From Nitrospirota bacterium (lineage in GTDB: Bacteria > Nitrospirota > Thermodesulfovibrionia > Thermodesulfovibrionales > Magnetobacteriaceae), in NCBI GenBank assembly GCA_015233265.1, contig JADFXZ010000019.1, positions 1-22,218 of the forward strand: a DNA stretch of 22,218 bases. The letters are read 5' to 3'. Each line of letters begins with the position of its first letter. Within the stretch, counting starts at the first letter, position 1. Both the position numbers and the translations under genes were made by a program. Below the pieces are notes generated by a model, which saw only the letters and a program-made list of their open reading frames with translations, was not told the origin of the DNA and did not search any database. This document shows positions 11,137 to 17,347 of the stretch, one piece after another.

Positions 11137-11698
11137 CTACCGTGAAGTAACTAACTGGCTGAGCATTGGTGAGGTGGAGTTTGAGGCATAGGCCAAAAGA
11201 TTGATTGCACGGCTGCCGTTTGCGCTTAAAAGTACCTGGCCGTCTGTCGGGGCCGTCGTTACGAACATTGGCAGACCGTTAAAGGCGCTCTTGTCTCCCT
11301 TGAACGTGTGGTGAGAGATAAAGTGGTCGACAATTGTCGTGATACCACCGGGGTACGCGGTATATGTGCCAGCGCTGGCCTGATTGAAGATTGACAAACA
11401 AGAAGCGCCTGTTGCAGTTGCACCATTGGATTCATAGCAGCTCTGTGTACCTGTTGCGTCAGAGATTATGATGTATGGGTCTCCGGCTATGTACGCGTCA
11501 AGATAGCCCTGTAAATCCGCAAACCGCACCCTTGGCGCCTGACTCCGTTGCCCTGACCTTTGCCTTTTCCCTCTGTCCCAGAAACGCTGGTACCGCGATA
11601 GCTGTCAATATGCCGATAATCGCGATAACTATCAACAACTCGATCAATGTAAAACCTCTTTCGTCTCTTGCCTTCATACCTGAAATCATCTTGTACAT
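11137..11698 (-). pseudogene. Type IV pilin, array copy 4, split by a +1 frameshift
   Basis: Near-duplicate of the intact pilin at 13382-13942. The first 59 or so codons (leader MYKMISGMKARDERG, then FTLIELL and the alpha-1 helix) read normally from the ATG at 11698. One extra base in the AAA run at 11521-11523 then shifts the frame, giving CGFTGLS and a stop at 11498. The remaining globular domain is intact in the next frame down to TAG at 11137. The total span is 562 bases against 561 in the intact copy. About thirty nucleotide differences separate the two copies, yet the corrected proteins differ at only about two residues. So the shift is very recent, a sequencing error, or a regulated slip. 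An AAGGAGGT site precedes the start by seven bases. Confidence 0.9.
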
Positions 11699-11738
11699 TG
11701 GTTGTACCTCCTTTTAGATGTATGCGCGCACTATTTCG

Positions 11739-11751
11739 CGGTTAAAAACCG
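11739..11751 (-). promoter_or_regulatory. 5'UTR stem-loop of pilin copy 4
   Basis: On the minus strand CGGTT-TTT-AACCG, 41-53 bases before the start codon. Pilin copy 1 has a stem-loop at the same distance with different base pairs (13982-13996), which points to a conserved RNA structure. It is not followed by a T-run, so a role in mRNA stability or translation is more likely than termination. Confidence 0.5.
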
Positions 11752-11791
11752 TTCGTTTGCGGCTGCCTGCCGTTGTTGCCCATATATAGTA

Positions 11792-11807
11792 AGCATATTT
11801 TATGCCA
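11792..11807 (-). promoter_or_regulatory. Sigma-54 promoter of pilin copy 4
   Basis: The minus strand reads TGGCAT-AAAAT-ATGCT: GG and GC are exactly ten bases apart, and TGGCA and TGC match the -24/-12 consensus. The predicted transcript starts near 11782, with a leader of about 84 nt. Paired TGACA-N5-TGTCA palindromes about 230-255 bases upstream fit an enhancer-binding activator. Confidence 0.7.
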
Positions 11808-12009
11808 AAATTTCCATTTAGATATACGTTTATTTGTATTACACATGTCGTTTATTTAGACACGATGTGGCTCGATAAGGTTTAGGCGAATTTAAAAAAA
11901 TCTTTAACAATTTTTTGTAAGCACGGTGGAATGCCATATTCAGGGGTATTTTGTACCCTTTATAGCATCACGGCCGGAGGTCTGGGAATCTGAGTGGCGA
12001 TCAAGTTAT

Positions 12010-12045
12010 CTGACAGAATGTGTCAGTCATTGACAAATATTGTCA
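12010..12045. promoter_or_regulatory. Tandem activator palindromes upstream of pilin copy 4
   Basis: CTGACAGAATGTGTCAG (12010-12026) and TGACA-AATAT-TGTCA (12031-12045) are two palindromes with the same half-sites and spacing. Their centres are 20 bp apart, about two helical turns. The layout is typical of NtrC-family enhancers, here probably PilR-like. The same TGACA-N5-TGTCA pattern occurs upstream of pilin copy 1. The two palindromes lie in the 367-bp gap between copies 3 and 4, which holds no gene. Confidence 0.6.
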
Positions 12046-12085
12046 CTGGAAGTGAAGATTTCTCGTCAGGCTCGTTTCCCTGCAA

Positions 12086-12644
12086 TCAACGTGCTGAGAC
12101 TATTTGGCTGACGATTGGTTGTGTGGAGTTCGTTCCATAGACAACCATAGCAACTGAGCGGTTTCCGGACGGACTTAAAAGTACCTGACCCCAGCCGTCG
12201 TAATGAGCCGTGACAAACATGGGTAAGGTTATTTCTAAAGGCGCTCTGGTCTGCCTTAAACGTGTGGTGGGAGATGAAGTGGGAGATAACAGTGGTCATG
12301 CCGCCAGGGTATGCGGCATATGTTCCGGTACTGGCCTGATTGAATACTGAAAGACACGAAAGCCCGGTTGCACTGCTGTTATTGGACTCGAAACAACCTT
12401 GCGTACCTGTGGCATCGGTGAGAATCACATAGGGGTCGCCGGCAATGTAACTATCGAGATAATACTGTAAATCGGTTGCCCCACTGCTTGCGCCAGACAG
12501 TGTGGCGCTGACCTTTGCCTTATCCCTCTGCCCCAGAAACATCGGCACGGCAATCGAGGTCAGTAGACTGACTACCGCAATAACAACCATCAGTTCAATT
12601 AATGTAAATCCTTTATTATCTATTGACTGCATTGTCTGAGACAT
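12086..12644 (-). pseudogene. Type IV pilin, array copy 3, frameshifted near the C-terminus
   Basis: The gene reads as a normal prepilin from ATG 12644: SIDNKG^FTLIELMVVIAVV, then GQRDKAKVSATLSGASS and a globular domain similar to its neighbours through HTFKADQSAF. It then leaves the family pattern and would run out of frame to 12066. Shifting by one base around 12221-12228 (minus strand CTTACCC for an expected CTACCC) restores LPMFVTAHYDGWGQVLLSPS and ends at TGA 12086-12088, in full register with the other copies. The span is 186 codons plus one extra base. Whether this is a real mutation or a sequence error cannot be decided. AGAGG lies only two bases before the ATG, so initiation may be weak; 20 bases separate it from copy 2. 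Confidence 0.85.
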
Positions 12645-12664
12645 AACCTCTATAAATATTTTAA

Positions 12665-13210
12665 CTATCTGACGCTAACAAGCAGGCTTAATATTGGCGA
12701 TGTAGAGTTTGAGGCGTAAGCAAGTAAAAAAACGGTGCTGCTGCCAGACGGGCTTAAAAGTACCTGGCCGTCAGTTGCAGAGGTCGTCACATACAGCGGC
12801 AGACCGTTAAAGGCGCTCTTGTCTCCCTTAAACGTGTGGTGTGATATAAAATGGGATACAATCGTAGTTAAGCCGCCAGGATATGTGGCATATGTGGCCG
12901 TGCTGGCCTGACCAAAAGCAGATATACAGGTCTTATCTAATCCGATTGCATTGTTGGCCTCGACGCATCCTTGTGTGCCTGCTGAGTCAATAAGCATGAC
13001 ATAGGGTTCACCAGAGGTGTAGGCATCGAGAAACCCTTGCAGGTCGCTGCCAGCACTTTTGGCGCTTGCCTCAGTTGCCCTGACCTTTGACTTTTCTCTC
13101 TGTCCCATAAAGGCTGGTACGGCAATGGCAGTCAATATGCCGATTATTGCAATAACTATCAGCAACTCAATCAGTGTAAAACCCCTCGTATCTTCCTTGC
13201 GTATCAGCAT
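12665..13210 (-). CDS. Type IV pilin, array copy 2
   Basis: Intact 181-residue prepilin with a short leader (MLIRKEDTRG) before FTLIELLIVIAIIGILTAIAVP and GQREKSKVRATE. The globular part is related to but clearly diverged from copies 1 and 4, with a Cys pair in QGCVEAN and KTCISAF that may form a disulfide. AAGGAG lies eight bases before the ATG at 13210. A TATAAT (minus strand, 13254-13249) could serve as a -10 but no good -35 is seen, and no sigma-54 site is found in the 171-bp gap to copy 1. It may be read through from copy 1 past the hairpin at 13339-13361. Confidence 0.93.
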   Translation of the reverse strand: MLIRKEDTRGFTLIELLIVIAIIGILTAIAVPAFMGQREKSKVRATEASAKSAGSDLQGFLDAYTSGEPYVMLIDSAGTQGCVEANNAIGLDKTCISAFGQASTATYATYPGGLTTIVSHFISHHTFKGDKSAFNGLPLYVTTSATDGQVLLSPSGSSTVFLLAYASNSTSPILSLLVSVR

Positions 13211-13338
13211 CGCCTTCTCTCCTTATGAACACTATCCTTCTCAAAACGATTATAAATGCCTCTGCCTTTCGCCTCTCTTAATCAAATTATTTTCTTTTCA
13301 CAAATCAATATTATTTATTCGCTTAGACAGCTTTCAGA

Positions 13339-13361
13339 ATGGAGGGGAAATTCCCCTCCAT
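13339..13361. repeat. Perfect hairpin between pilin copies 1 and 2
   Basis: ATGGAGGGGAA (13339-13349) and TTCCCCTCCAT (13351-13361) form an 11-bp perfect inverted repeat around one base. It lies 20 bases after the copy 1 stop. No T-run follows on the minus strand. It may stabilise the copy 1 message or attenuate read-through into copies 2 and 3. Confidence 0.6.
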
Positions 13362-13381
13362 CCCGCGCTGTGTATTAGCAA

Positions 13382-13942
13382 TTACCGTGATGTAACTAAC
13401 TGGCTGAGCATTGGTGAGGTAGAGTTTGAGGCATAGGCCAAAAGATTGATTGCACGGCTGCCGTTTGCGCTTAAAAGAACCTGCCCATCTGTCGGGGCCG
13501 TCGTTACGAACATTGGAAGACCGTTAAACGCGCTCTTGTCACCCTTGAACGTGTGGTGAGAGATAAAGTGGGCTACAATTGTTGTAATACCACCTGGGTA
13601 CGCGGTATACGTGCCAGCGCTGGCCTGGTTGAAGATCGACAAGCAAGAAGCTCCTGTTGCCGTTGCGCCGTTGGATTCGTAGCAGCTCTGTGTGCCTGTT
13701 GCGTCAGAGATGATGATGTATGGGTCTCCAGCTATGTATGCGTCAAGATAGCCCTGTAAATCTGCTACTGCGCCCTTAGCGCCTGACTCAGTTGCCCTGA
13801 CCTTTGCCTTTTCTCTCTGTCCCAGAAACGCCGGTACCGCGATAGCAGTCAATATGCCGATAATCGCGATAACAATCAGAAGCTCGATCAGTGTAAAACC
13901 TCTTTCGTCTCTTGCCTTCATACCTGAAATTGTCTTGTACAT
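13382..13942 (-). CDS. Type IV pilin, array copy 1 (probable major pilin)
   Basis: Intact 186-residue prepilin with leader MYKTISGMKARDERG, cleavage before FTLIELL (Glu at mature position 5), the hydrophobic alpha-1 helix and GQREKAKVRATESG. A globular domain follows with a Cys pair (TQSCYES and GASCLSI). The C-terminus is rich in Ser/Thr/Asn (YASNSTSPMLSQLVTSR). A strong GGAGG site, a consensus sigma-54 promoter and an intact frame make it the best candidate for the main structural pilin. Copy 4 encodes almost the same protein. Pilins of this class are cut by PilD, assembled at the inner membrane and extruded through PilQ; none of those genes is in the window. The symbol pilA is plausible but not assigned. 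Confidence 0.93.
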   Translation of the reverse strand: MYKTISGMKARDERGFTLIELLIVIAIIGILTAIAVPAFLGQREKAKVRATESGAKGAVADLQGYLDAYIAGDPYIIISDATGTQSCYESNGATATGASCLSIFNQASAGTYTAYPGGITTIVAHFISHHTFKGDKSAFNGLPMFVTTAPTDGQVLLSANGSRAINLLAYASNSTSPMLSQLVTSR

Positions 13943-13981
13943 TGGTAGTACCTCCCTACGTTATATTTCAGCGTCTAATCA

Positions 13982-13996
13982 GCGATTAAAAATCGC
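13982..13996 (-). promoter_or_regulatory. 5'UTR stem-loop of pilin copy 1
   Basis: On the minus strand GCGATT-TTT-AATCGC, a 6-bp stem with a three-base loop, 40-54 bases before the start. Same loop and position as the stem-loop before copy 4, but with changed pairs (A-T in place of G-C), which keeps the structure. Confidence 0.5.
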
Positions 13997-14070
13997 CTAT
14001 GTCCTGACACCCGCTTAAGTTTAACTACCGAACGGCAAAAAGTCAAACTCGCTGTGACACTATGGTTGAA

Positions 14071-14085
14071 GCAAATCTCGTGCCA
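14071..14085 (-). promoter_or_regulatory. Consensus sigma-54 promoter of pilin copy 1
   Basis: The minus strand reads TGGCAC-GAGAT-TTGC, a perfect match to the -24/-12 consensus TGGCAC-N5-TTGC. Transcription should start near 14060, giving a leader of about 118 nt that contains the stem-loop at 13982-13996. pilA genes of several Gram-negative bacteria use sigma-54 with the PilS/PilR system. Confidence 0.88.
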
Positions 14086-14136
14086 CAACAATTCACACAA
14101 ATATTGCCCACTGTCACGATAATCTATAACTCAAAC

Positions 14137-14160
14137 TGACAAATTCTGTCACAAGTGACA
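14137..14160. promoter_or_regulatory. Activator palindrome and half-site upstream of pilin copy 1
   Basis: TGACA-AATTC-TGTCA (14137-14151) has the same half-sites and spacing as the two palindromes before copy 4. A further TGACA follows at 14156-14160, and TGTCA half-sites lie nearby (14112-14116). Placed about 85 bases upstream of the predicted start, it fits an enhancer for an NtrC-family activator. It also sits between the pilin promoter and the divergent waaC gene. Confidence 0.55.
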
Positions 14161-14211
14161 CATTTCAGCACTTTATCAGGATAAGCCATCCCTGCGGCGG
14201 CAGGAATTTGC

Positions 14212-14217
14212 TATACT
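14212..14217 (+). promoter_or_regulatory. -10 element giving a possibly leaderless heptosyltransferase mRNA
   Basis: TATACT (5/6 to TATAAT) ends seven bases before the ATG at 14224, so the transcript would begin at or next to the start codon. No Shine-Dalgarno sequence is present and no clear -35 is seen. A CCTGC/GCAGG hairpin (14191-14204) sits where the -35 spacer would be. Confidence 0.4.
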
Positions 14218-14223
14218 ACGGCG

Positions 14224-15237
14224 ATGGAGTCTTATAAGAAAATTCTTATTGTCAAGCCAAGCTCACTTGGAGACGTGGTACATAGTCTGCCCGTGCTTGC
14301 AGCGCTTCATAAGACATATCCCGCTGCCGCCATACACTGGGTCATCGCCGCTGGGCTTGAAGGACTGCTGCAAGGGCATCCGATGATAGAAAGGCTGTGG
14401 ATAATAAATAAAGATAGGTGGAAGCGCCCTTCGGCGCTTGTCACTACGATTAGGGAGATAGCGGCGCTTGCCCACGAACTGAGGGGGCAGCGCTATGACC
14501 TTGTCATAGACCTTCAGGGGCTTTTAAGAAGCGGCCTGATAACGGCAATGACCCGGTGCAAAACACGTATAGGGTTTAAGGAGGCCAGAGAGGGCAGCCC
14601 CTTGTGTTACACCCATCTGGTTGCGGGGGGTAGTAATGTGCACGCAGTTGATAGGTATATGAAGATTGCGGGGTTTGTTGGGGCGTCTGCCGGGGCGGCA
14701 GAGTGTCCCATGCTCTATGAACCAATACGGGAGGCGTGGGCTGCCGGCCTGAGGCCCGGGCAATATATTGTGATGGCTCCGGGGGCGGCCTGGACCACAA
14801 AGCGCTGGGCAGCCAGAAACTTCGGGCGTCTTGCCGCAAGGCTCTCCATTGCAACAGTGGCCGTTGGGGGGCGCTCAGACGATAGGCTCTGTGAGGAGGT
14901 CGTGGAACATTCCGATGGATGGGCTATCAGCGCGGCAGGTAAAACGACACTAAAGGGCCTTGCGTCATTAATCAGGGATGCGCGCTTTATGGTTACTAAC
15001 GACACTGGCCCGATGCACATAGCGGCGGCCTCGGCTGTCCCGGTGTTTGCCGTCTTTGGCCCAACTGACCCCAAAAGGACAGGCCCATATGGCAGCGGAC
15101 ACACGGTCATACGCCGTGAAATTGAGTGTAGCGCGTGTCTCAAAAAAAAATGTTCTACCATGCGGTGCCTGAGTGATTTACCTTTTGAGCATGTTTATGA
15201 CATAATAGCCGAAAAGCTCAAGGATGGGAATATTTAA
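14224..15237 (+). CDS. waaC: ADP-heptose:LPS heptosyltransferase I
   Basis: 337-residue GT-B glycosyltransferase of family GT9, which adds L-glycero-D-manno-heptose to Kdo in the LPS inner core at the cytoplasmic face of the inner membrane. The N-terminus has KPSSLGDVVHSLPVL (11-25), with Asp17 at the position of the WaaC catalytic base. The C-terminal domain has APGAAWTTKRW and the sugar-nucleotide binding NDTGPMH (259-265), followed by AVFGPTDPKRTGPYG. DVVHSLPVL favours type I (WaaC) over II (WaaF). It is divergent from the pilins and six bases before the cytochrome gene, so the two probably share a message. Confidence 0.85.
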   Translation: MESYKKILIVKPSSLGDVVHSLPVLAALHKTYPAAAIHWVIAAGLEGLLQGHPMIERLWIINKDRWKRPSALVTTIREIAALAHELRGQRYDLVIDLQGLLRSGLITAMTRCKTRIGFKEAREGSPLCYTHLVAGGSNVHAVDRYMKIAGFVGASAGAAECPMLYEPIREAWAAGLRPGQYIVMAPGAAWTTKRWAARNFGRLAARLSIATVAVGGRSDDRLCEEVVEHSDGWAISAAGKTTLKGLASLIRDARFMVTNDTGPMHIAAASAVPVFAVFGPTDPKRTGPYGSGHTVIRREIECSACLKKKCSTMRCLSDLPFEHVYDIIAEKLKDGNI

Positions 15238-15243
15238 CCAGAT

Positions 15244-16458
15244 ATGGCAGGCAGAGCTAAAGTGAACAATCTCATAGTGCTGGCAGCGGTGTTTGTGGCG
15301 GTGTCAATTGCCGTTGCCCCTGCCTTTGCCCAGAGTAAGGCCGCGGCTCATGATGTCCCTGAAGGGGCGGCCTCTTATGAGAAGTCAAAGCGGTGTTCGG
15401 CGTGCCATCCGGCCATTTATAAGGAGTGGGACAGCTCGATGCACTCAAAGTCATCCCTGCACAAAGACCCTGCACACAAGGCCATGTATGAGGCGTTTCT
15501 TGACGATATGAAAAAGGCGGGGAAAGAGGGCGGCTATCACTGCGCCTCATGCCACATGCCGATGCCGGAAAACTTGAAAGAGCTGATGCAAGGTACAGAA
15601 AACCCGGATACGAATCGCTGGAGAGAGGAAGAGGGAGTTGGATGCGCGTTTTGCCACAGGGTGCAGACTATCGTCGAGGGTAAAGACAGAAACATGTTTA
15701 GTATTAATAAAGATGGAGAATATGTCTCGTCGAACCCGAGTGGGAAAGCACCTCACGCCGTTGGGGGCAACGAGCTATATGCAGGCGGCCAAATGTGTAT
15801 GGGCTGCCACAGCCACATGACGAATCAGGACGGCATAGCGATATGCTCTATGAAGGAAGAGGGACAGGGCAACTGCCAAAGCTGCCACATGGCAAAAAAG
15901 GAAGGGCCGCCATCGATTGAATCTGACAAGGATGACCATTTCTCACACGAAATGGGCGGCGGTCATAATATGGAGATGCTCAATAAGGCGATAGAGGTTA
16001 AGGCAACGCTCAGCGAGACAGGCACGGTGGGAAAGACCCTCAACATAGAGATTACAAACAAAACGGCTCACAGCTTTCCCTCGACAATGCCGATGCGCAT
16101 GGCGTATTTAAAGGTGGCGGCGTATGACTCCAAAAAGAAGGCCATATTCAGAAATTATCAGAAAAATCCGATGGAGGACAAAAACGCCGTATTTATGAAG
16201 GCATTCAAAGGGGGAGACGAGGTCGGCGTACCGGCGTGGAAGGCCAAAGAAGTCGCCTTCGACACAAGGCTGATAAACGGCGAAACGCGCTCGTTTTCTT
16301 ATGAGATCCCAAATGATGGCCTCAAAACTATCACTGTGGAAGTAATATACCGGCTGTTTCCTAAGCAGGCAATAGATAAGTACCCGGCGCTGAAAGAGCC
16401 GTTGGGTAGTGCAAATGATAAAGATATTGTAATATATAAAAAGGAATTTCATTACTAA
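15244..16458 (+). CDS. Exported pentaheme cytochrome c (cytochrome c554-like)
   Basis: 404-residue periplasmic or outer-surface multiheme cytochrome. A signal peptide covers residues 1-29 (hydrophobic core IVLAAVFVAVSIAVAPAFA). Five CxxCH heme sites follow: CSACH 51-55, CASCH 100-104, CAFCH 134-138, CMGCH 185-189 and CQSCH 211-215. The first half resembles the cytochrome c554 domain. The second half (~245-404) is heme-free with a beta-sandwich look (VKATLSETGTVGKTLNIEITN). The start ATG has no clear Shine-Dalgarno sequence; GTG at 15262 is an alternative that also keeps the signal peptide. It lies six bases after waaC and 23 before a DsrE-like gene, so it appears to be in one operon with them. 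Redox partner and substrate are unknown. Confidence 0.9.
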   Translation: MAGRAKVNNLIVLAAVFVAVSIAVAPAFAQSKAAAHDVPEGAASYEKSKRCSACHPAIYKEWDSSMHSKSSLHKDPAHKAMYEAFLDDMKKAGKEGGYHCASCHMPMPENLKELMQGTENPDTNRWREEEGVGCAFCHRVQTIVEGKDRNMFSINKDGEYVSSNPSGKAPHAVGGNELYAGGQMCMGCHSHMTNQDGIAICSMKEEGQGNCQSCHMAKKEGPPSIESDKDDHFSHEMGGGHNMEMLNKAIEVKATLSETGTVGKTLNIEITNKTAHSFPSTMPMRMAYLKVAAYDSKKKAIFRNYQKNPMEDKNAVFMKAFKGGDEVGVPAWKAKEVAFDTRLINGETRSFSYEIPNDGLKTITVEVIYRLFPKQAIDKYPALKEPLGSANDKDIVIYKKEFHY

Positions 16459-16481
16459 AAAAGCAAAGGAGGGTTAGAACA

Positions 16482-16784
16482 ATGACAATAGGGTTGCTGA
16501 TAACAAGAGACGGTTATAAGGACGACATAATCGGACTGACAAAGGCGGCTGTCAAAAAAGGTCTGGACGTGATACTTTTTATGATGGACGACGGCACGAG
16601 GCATTCTCAGGACAAGGACATAGTGGATTTGATGACTCTGAAAGGTGTGACGATGAGCCTCTGTGACCACAGTGCAAAACTCAGGGACATTTCCGAGACA
16701 ATGATTCCAAAGGGCTGTGCCGCTGGCTCCCAGTACCAGAACTCCGTTATGAATCAGGATGCCGACAAGGTAATATTAATATAA
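16482..16784 (+). CDS. DsrE/TusD-like sulfur-relay family protein
   Basis: 100-residue cytoplasmic protein with the DsrE/DsrF-like alpha/beta fold: a first strand MTIGLLITRD, a helix, then LDVILFMMDDGTRH, and VTMSLCDHSAKLRDI with Cys61 where DsrE/TusD carry their persulfide cysteine. Cys79 lies in IPKGCAAGSQY, a pattern common in this family. The C-terminus is DADKVILI. AAAGGAGGG lies eight bases before the ATG. Family members pass sulfane sulfur between partners or act in Dsr-dependent sulfur metabolism. No dsrAB is in the window, so the exact pathway is open. Confidence 0.85.
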   Translation: MTIGLLITRDGYKDDIIGLTKAAVKKGLDVILFMMDDGTRHSQDKDIVDLMTLKGVTMSLCDHSAKLRDISETMIPKGCAAGSQYQNSVMNQDADKVILI

Positions 16785-16804
16785 CACAGGAAGGAGGACT
16801 ATAT

Positions 16805-17077
16805 ATGCCTAAGAAGATAGCAGTGCTGGTAAGGGACAGACAGGGTGAGGCCCTAAGGATGAGCGTGGGCATAACCGTCATGGACGACATCATAGATGTA
16901 TTCATTCTGGACAAAAAGATAGAGCCTGGCGAGGAGAACGACATGAACCTCGACATGATAAAGGAGATGGAGTTAGCGCTATGCACAAACGTAAAGGATT
17001 ACGAGGGGATTGACTATTGTAGCACTGAGGACATCGCTAAAAGACTCCTCGACTACGACAACATACTTGCCTATTAG
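16805..17077 (+). CDS. DsrF/TusC-like small protein
   Basis: 90-residue protein following the DsrE-like gene by 20 bases with its own GGAGG site. The first strand KKIAVLVRDR, the segment VMDDIIDVFILDKKIEP and the short C-terminal helix fit the DsrF/TusC member of the DsrEFH/TusBCD family. It is shorter than typical DsrF (~120-135 residues). Two cysteines, C60 (ELALCTN) and C72 (IDYCSTE), are candidates for sulfur carriage. Probably forms a heteromer with its neighbours. Assignment rests on pattern and gene order. Confidence 0.7.
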   Translation: MPKKIAVLVRDRQGEALRMSVGITVMDDIIDVFILDKKIEPGEENDMNLDMIKEMELALCTNVKDYEGIDYCSTEDIAKRLLDYDNILAY

Positions 17078-17099
17078 GGAAATCAAAAGGAGGTAAAAA

Positions 17100-17270
17100 G
17101 TGGCAAAAGTCTTATTCATATTGAAGAAGGGTACTGACAGCACCGCTGCTACCATCATAGAGACTCAGAAGACACTGGCCGATGTGACGGTCATAGACAT
17201 GGCATCGGACAAGAACTACGACAAAATTATCGACGAGGTTGTTGCAAGCGATAGAATCATTACGTGGTAA
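17100..17270 (+). CDS. Short DsrH/TusB-like protein, GTG start
   Basis: A 56-residue gene starting at GTG (17100-17102) with AAAAGGAGGT ending five bases upstream, 22 bases after the DsrF-like gene. The sequence begins MAKVLFILKKGTDS and ends IDEVVASDRIITW; both ends recall DsrH/TusB, which start with a beta strand and close with a strand ending in a Trp. Usual DsrH is ~95 residues with a conserved Cys; this one has no cysteine and lacks the middle part. It may act as a structural subunit of the DsrE/F complex rather than a sulfur carrier. The order E-F-H supports the call. Confidence 0.7.
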   Translation: MAKVLFILKKGTDSTAATIIETQKTLADVTVIDMASDKNYDKIIDEVVASDRIITW

Positions 17271-17283
17271 CAAAACCCGGGCT

Positions 17284-17316
17284 GAGGGCGTTTTTGTGAA
17301 GTAAAACGGCGCCCTC
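17284..17316. repeat. Imperfect hairpin after the DsrEFH-like genes
   Basis: GAGGG-CGTTTT pairs with AAAACG-GCG-CCCTC around a TGTGAAGT loop; the two stems are separated by a three-base asymmetric bulge. Only a short T-poor stretch follows, so it is a weak terminator at best. It marks the end of the cytochrome/DsrEFH-like group and the edge of the AT-richer gene that follows. Confidence 0.5.
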
Positions 17317-17347
17317 TTGCCTAAATTCCAACAGGAGACAGCATTTA

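Noticed and set aside
12066..12085. Copy 3 pilin read to the TGA at 12066 as an intact protein with a novel C-terminus
   Set aside because: The tail matches nothing in the paralogs, whereas a one-base shift restores the whole family C-terminus and a stop at 12086-12088.
11699..14220. Array of pilin copies as an integron-like cassette array
   Set aside because: No attC-like sites or integrase; the spacing varies and the copies share ordinary promoters and leaders, so tandem duplication explains them.
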